64,000 nucleotides of DNA. Origin: Bacillus sp. FSL K6-3431. GTDB lineage: Bacteria > Bacillota > Bacilli > Bacillales > Bacillaceae_C. The stretch's first letter is position 1. Each line of letters begins with the position of its first letter. The notes under the pieces are model-generated. The model saw only the letters and a program-made list of their open reading frames with translations, was not told the DNA's origin and made no database searches. Below, one piece after another: positions 62,382 through 64,000 of this stretch. The translations under genes were made by a program, and so were the position numbers. The DNA is taken from the NCBI RefSeq assembly GCF_038002605.1, contig NZ_JBBOCT010000001.1, positions 3,038,001 through 3,102,000 of the forward strand. Direction: 5' to 3'.

Positions 62382-64000
62382 TTATTCTTCATCGAGTAAA
62401 TCATCTGCTAGATTGACAGCATGATCGCCAATCCGTTCCAGATTGCTAACAATATCTACATAGATAATACCTGCGGTTCCAGAACATTGATTTTCATTCA
62501 ATCTTTTTATATGCTTTTTGCGGAGATCACGCTCCATTTTATCAATCAACTTCTCATTTTCTAATACTGCTTTCGCTTGTTCAACATCATTTGTCTCAAT
62601 CGTTTTGATTGATTGTCTAATAGTTGAAGTCGTCAGGTCAAACATTTCATCTAGATCAGCCATTGCTGAGTCAGAAAATTTAACCTTACTATTTATTTGG
62701 TGATCCACAAGTTCCATGATATTTTCCATATGATCTCCAATACGCTCAAGATCCATCACTGTATTCATAAGTGTGTGATGTTGCTTAATATCCTGATCTG
62801 ATAAGGAATGATATGAAATTTGGACCATATATTCAGTAATTTTCTTATCCAGATTATTAAGTGCGTCTTCGATTTGTGGAATTAGTTCACGATGTTTTTT
62901 ACTTTGTGTTTTATAATAATGGCCAGCTTCCACAATCCCTTGTTCTGCAAGCTCCGCCATTCTTATCACTTCTTTTTTGGCTTGTCCAAGCGCTACAGAA
63001 GGTGATTGACGAATAAACTGTTCCCCAAGGTGAACTGGTTTATGTTCAATTGTTCTTTCCTCACCTGGTACTAGCTTCGTTACAATCCAAGCCAATCCAG
63101 CAATAAATGGGAATTGAATAATTGTATTGGATATATTAAACGTCCCGTGTGCAAAAGCAAGCGTCATTTTAGGATTTAGCCCTAGAGAAGCTTGAAAATA
63201 TTCGATTAGAGCAGTGAAAGGTACTAAAAGAATTAAAACTAGAATTGTCCCAATCACGTTAAACATAACATGTGTTAATGCAGCGCGCTTTGCAGCAATT
63301 GAAGCACCGATCGAAGCCAATACAGCTGTTATCGTTGTTCCAATATTATCGCCGAATAAAACCGGCAATGCAGCATGTAAGTTGATTGCACCTTGATCGA
63401 ACAATGTTTGTAGCAATCCTATCGCAGCTGAAGAACTTTGAATGATAACTGTTAAAATAACTCCGATTAATACTCCTAATAATGGATTATCACTCATGCT
63501 AACTGTTAAATCAGTAAACATTTTAGCGTCTTGAAGTGGCTCCATTCCATCGCCCATTAATTTGAGACCAAAAAACAAAGCTCCAAAGCCAAAGAAAACT
63601 TGCCCAAAATTATTTACTTTATGATTTTTAAAGAAGAAGATTAGGAAAGCTCCTAATGCAATGATTGGTAGCGAGTACTCGGATATATTAATACCGATAA
63701 TAAACGCGGTTGTTGTTGTACCAATATTTGCGCCCATAATGACGCCTATCGCTTGCCTTAAAGTCATGAAACCTGCCGTTACTAAACCGATGGTCAAAAC
63801 GGTTGTTCCAGAACTGGTTTGTAGCAAGGTAGTGACAACGATACCAGTTAAAACTCCCATGATCGGTTTTGTCGTGAATCTATCTAATAGATCTCTGAGT
63901 CCATCTCCTGCAACTTTTTGAAGCCCATCTCCCATGGATTTAATTCCATACAAGAAGATCCCCAAACCACCAACAAACGTAAATATCACTGTCTGCAAAT
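62382..64000 (-). CDS. Na/Pi cotransporter family protein with PhoU domain, start cut off
   Basis: At least 538 residues. The membrane half has two inverted repeats with the QSSS-type motifs LLQTSSGTTVLTIG and VIIQSSSAAIGLLQ and MGANIGTTTTAFIIG, typical of NptA/SLC34-like sodium-phosphate transporters. The C-terminal 200 residues are PhoU-like helices with MDLERIGDHMENI and SNLERIGDHAVNLA. The TTG at 63998 looks like an internal Leu of the usual start (LQTVIFTFVGG), so the true start is a few codons beyond the window. The role is phosphate uptake or balance. Confidence 0.9.
   Translation of the reverse strand, partial: LQTVIFTFVGGLGIFLYGIKSMGDGLQKVAGDGLRDLLDRFTTKPIMGVLTGIVVTTLLQTSSGTTVLTIGLVTAGFMTLRQAIGVIMGANIGTTTTAFIIGINISEYSLPIIALGAFLIFFFKNHKVNNFGQVFFGFGALFFGLKLMGDGMEPLQDAKMFTDLTVSMSDNPLLGVLIGVILTVIIQSSSAAIGLLQTLFDQGAINLHAALPVLFGDNIGTTITAVLASIGASIAAKRAALTHVMFNVIGTILVLILLVPFTALIEYFQASLGLNPKMTLAFAHGTFNISNTIIQFPFIAGLAWIVTKLVPGEERTIEHKPVHLGEQFIRQSPSVALGQAKKEVIRMAELAEQGIVEAGHYYKTQSKKHRELIPQIEDALNNLDKKITEYMVQISYHSLSDQDIKQHHTLMNTVMDLERIGDHMENIMELVDHQINSKVKFSDSAMADLDEMFDLTTSTIRQSIKTIETNDVEQAKAVLENEKLIDKMERDLRKKHIKRLNENQCSGTAGIIYVDIVSNLERIGDHAVNLADDLLDEE

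Overview
The window looks like chromosomal DNA from a low-GC, Gram-positive, spore-former-type bacterium of the Bacillaceae. The signs are a bacillithiol-linked YtxJ/BrxC protein, a PyrR-type attenuator, PerR boxes, a BirA-type operator, a yrk/cst-type persulfide cluster, catabolite-control-like sites and the degenerate repeats scattered through bacillus-type genomes. I cannot name the genus from the sequence alone. No rRNA, tRNA or CRISPR array was seen.

Layout. 1-5.4 kb: 3' part of gdhA, a cold-shock gene, a bioY-bioB operon with a BirA operator, and an ECF sigma/anti-sigma/YfjL-like operon. 5.4-11.2 kb: a LacI regulator and an MsmEFG-type sugar ABC transporter without its own ATPase, separated by about 1.4 kb of decayed transposase and repeat DNA. 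11.4-21.9 kb: a lactonase, a nitroreductase plus ring-cleavage dioxygenase pair with an HxlR regulator, pepT, a tandem repeat of about 20-bp units, a BASS-family transporter, an attenuator-controlled uracil permease, and a TetR/MMPL pair. 21.9-30.3 kb: an aldonate block (LarA-like protein, SDR, gluconokinase, ROK regulator, gnd) with an intact-looking IS1182-type element between the ROK gene and gnd. 30.6-36.1 kb: dicarboxylate symporter, threonine-synthase-like gene, katA with two PerR boxes, and a double GNAT acetyltransferase.

36.1-42.1 kb: a reactive-sulfur cluster consisting of a CstR-like repressor, TusA, DsrE-like protein, two small rhodaneses, a TusA-rhodanese fusion, a rhodanese/metallo-beta-lactamase fusion and a TauE-type exporter, with CstR-like palindromes at several gene starts. 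chrA lies beside it. 42.2-56.1 kb: a carbohydrate island with a LacI regulator, three Gfo/Idh/MocA dehydrogenases, three sugar-isomerase-type TIM barrels, a ThuA-like protein and an esterase. Near-identical palindromes lie at the regulator gene and at two operon promoters, so this looks like one local regulon. An IscB element, with a frameshifted nuclease gene and a candidate omega RNA, has inserted into the second operon.

56-64 kb: a MITE-like repeat, a small unknown protein, BrxC, ZupT, a TVP38-type membrane protein, a YcdB/YcdC-like protein, an SMP-30/SGNH pair and the start of a Na/Pi cotransporter that runs off the window.

The strongest candidates for an under-described system are the LacI-controlled dehydrogenase/isomerase/ThuA regulon, which resembles 3-keto-glycoside or inositol-type catabolism, and the LarA-like/SDR/gluconokinase operon. 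All functions are inferred from sequence motifs and remembered family features; no searches were run.
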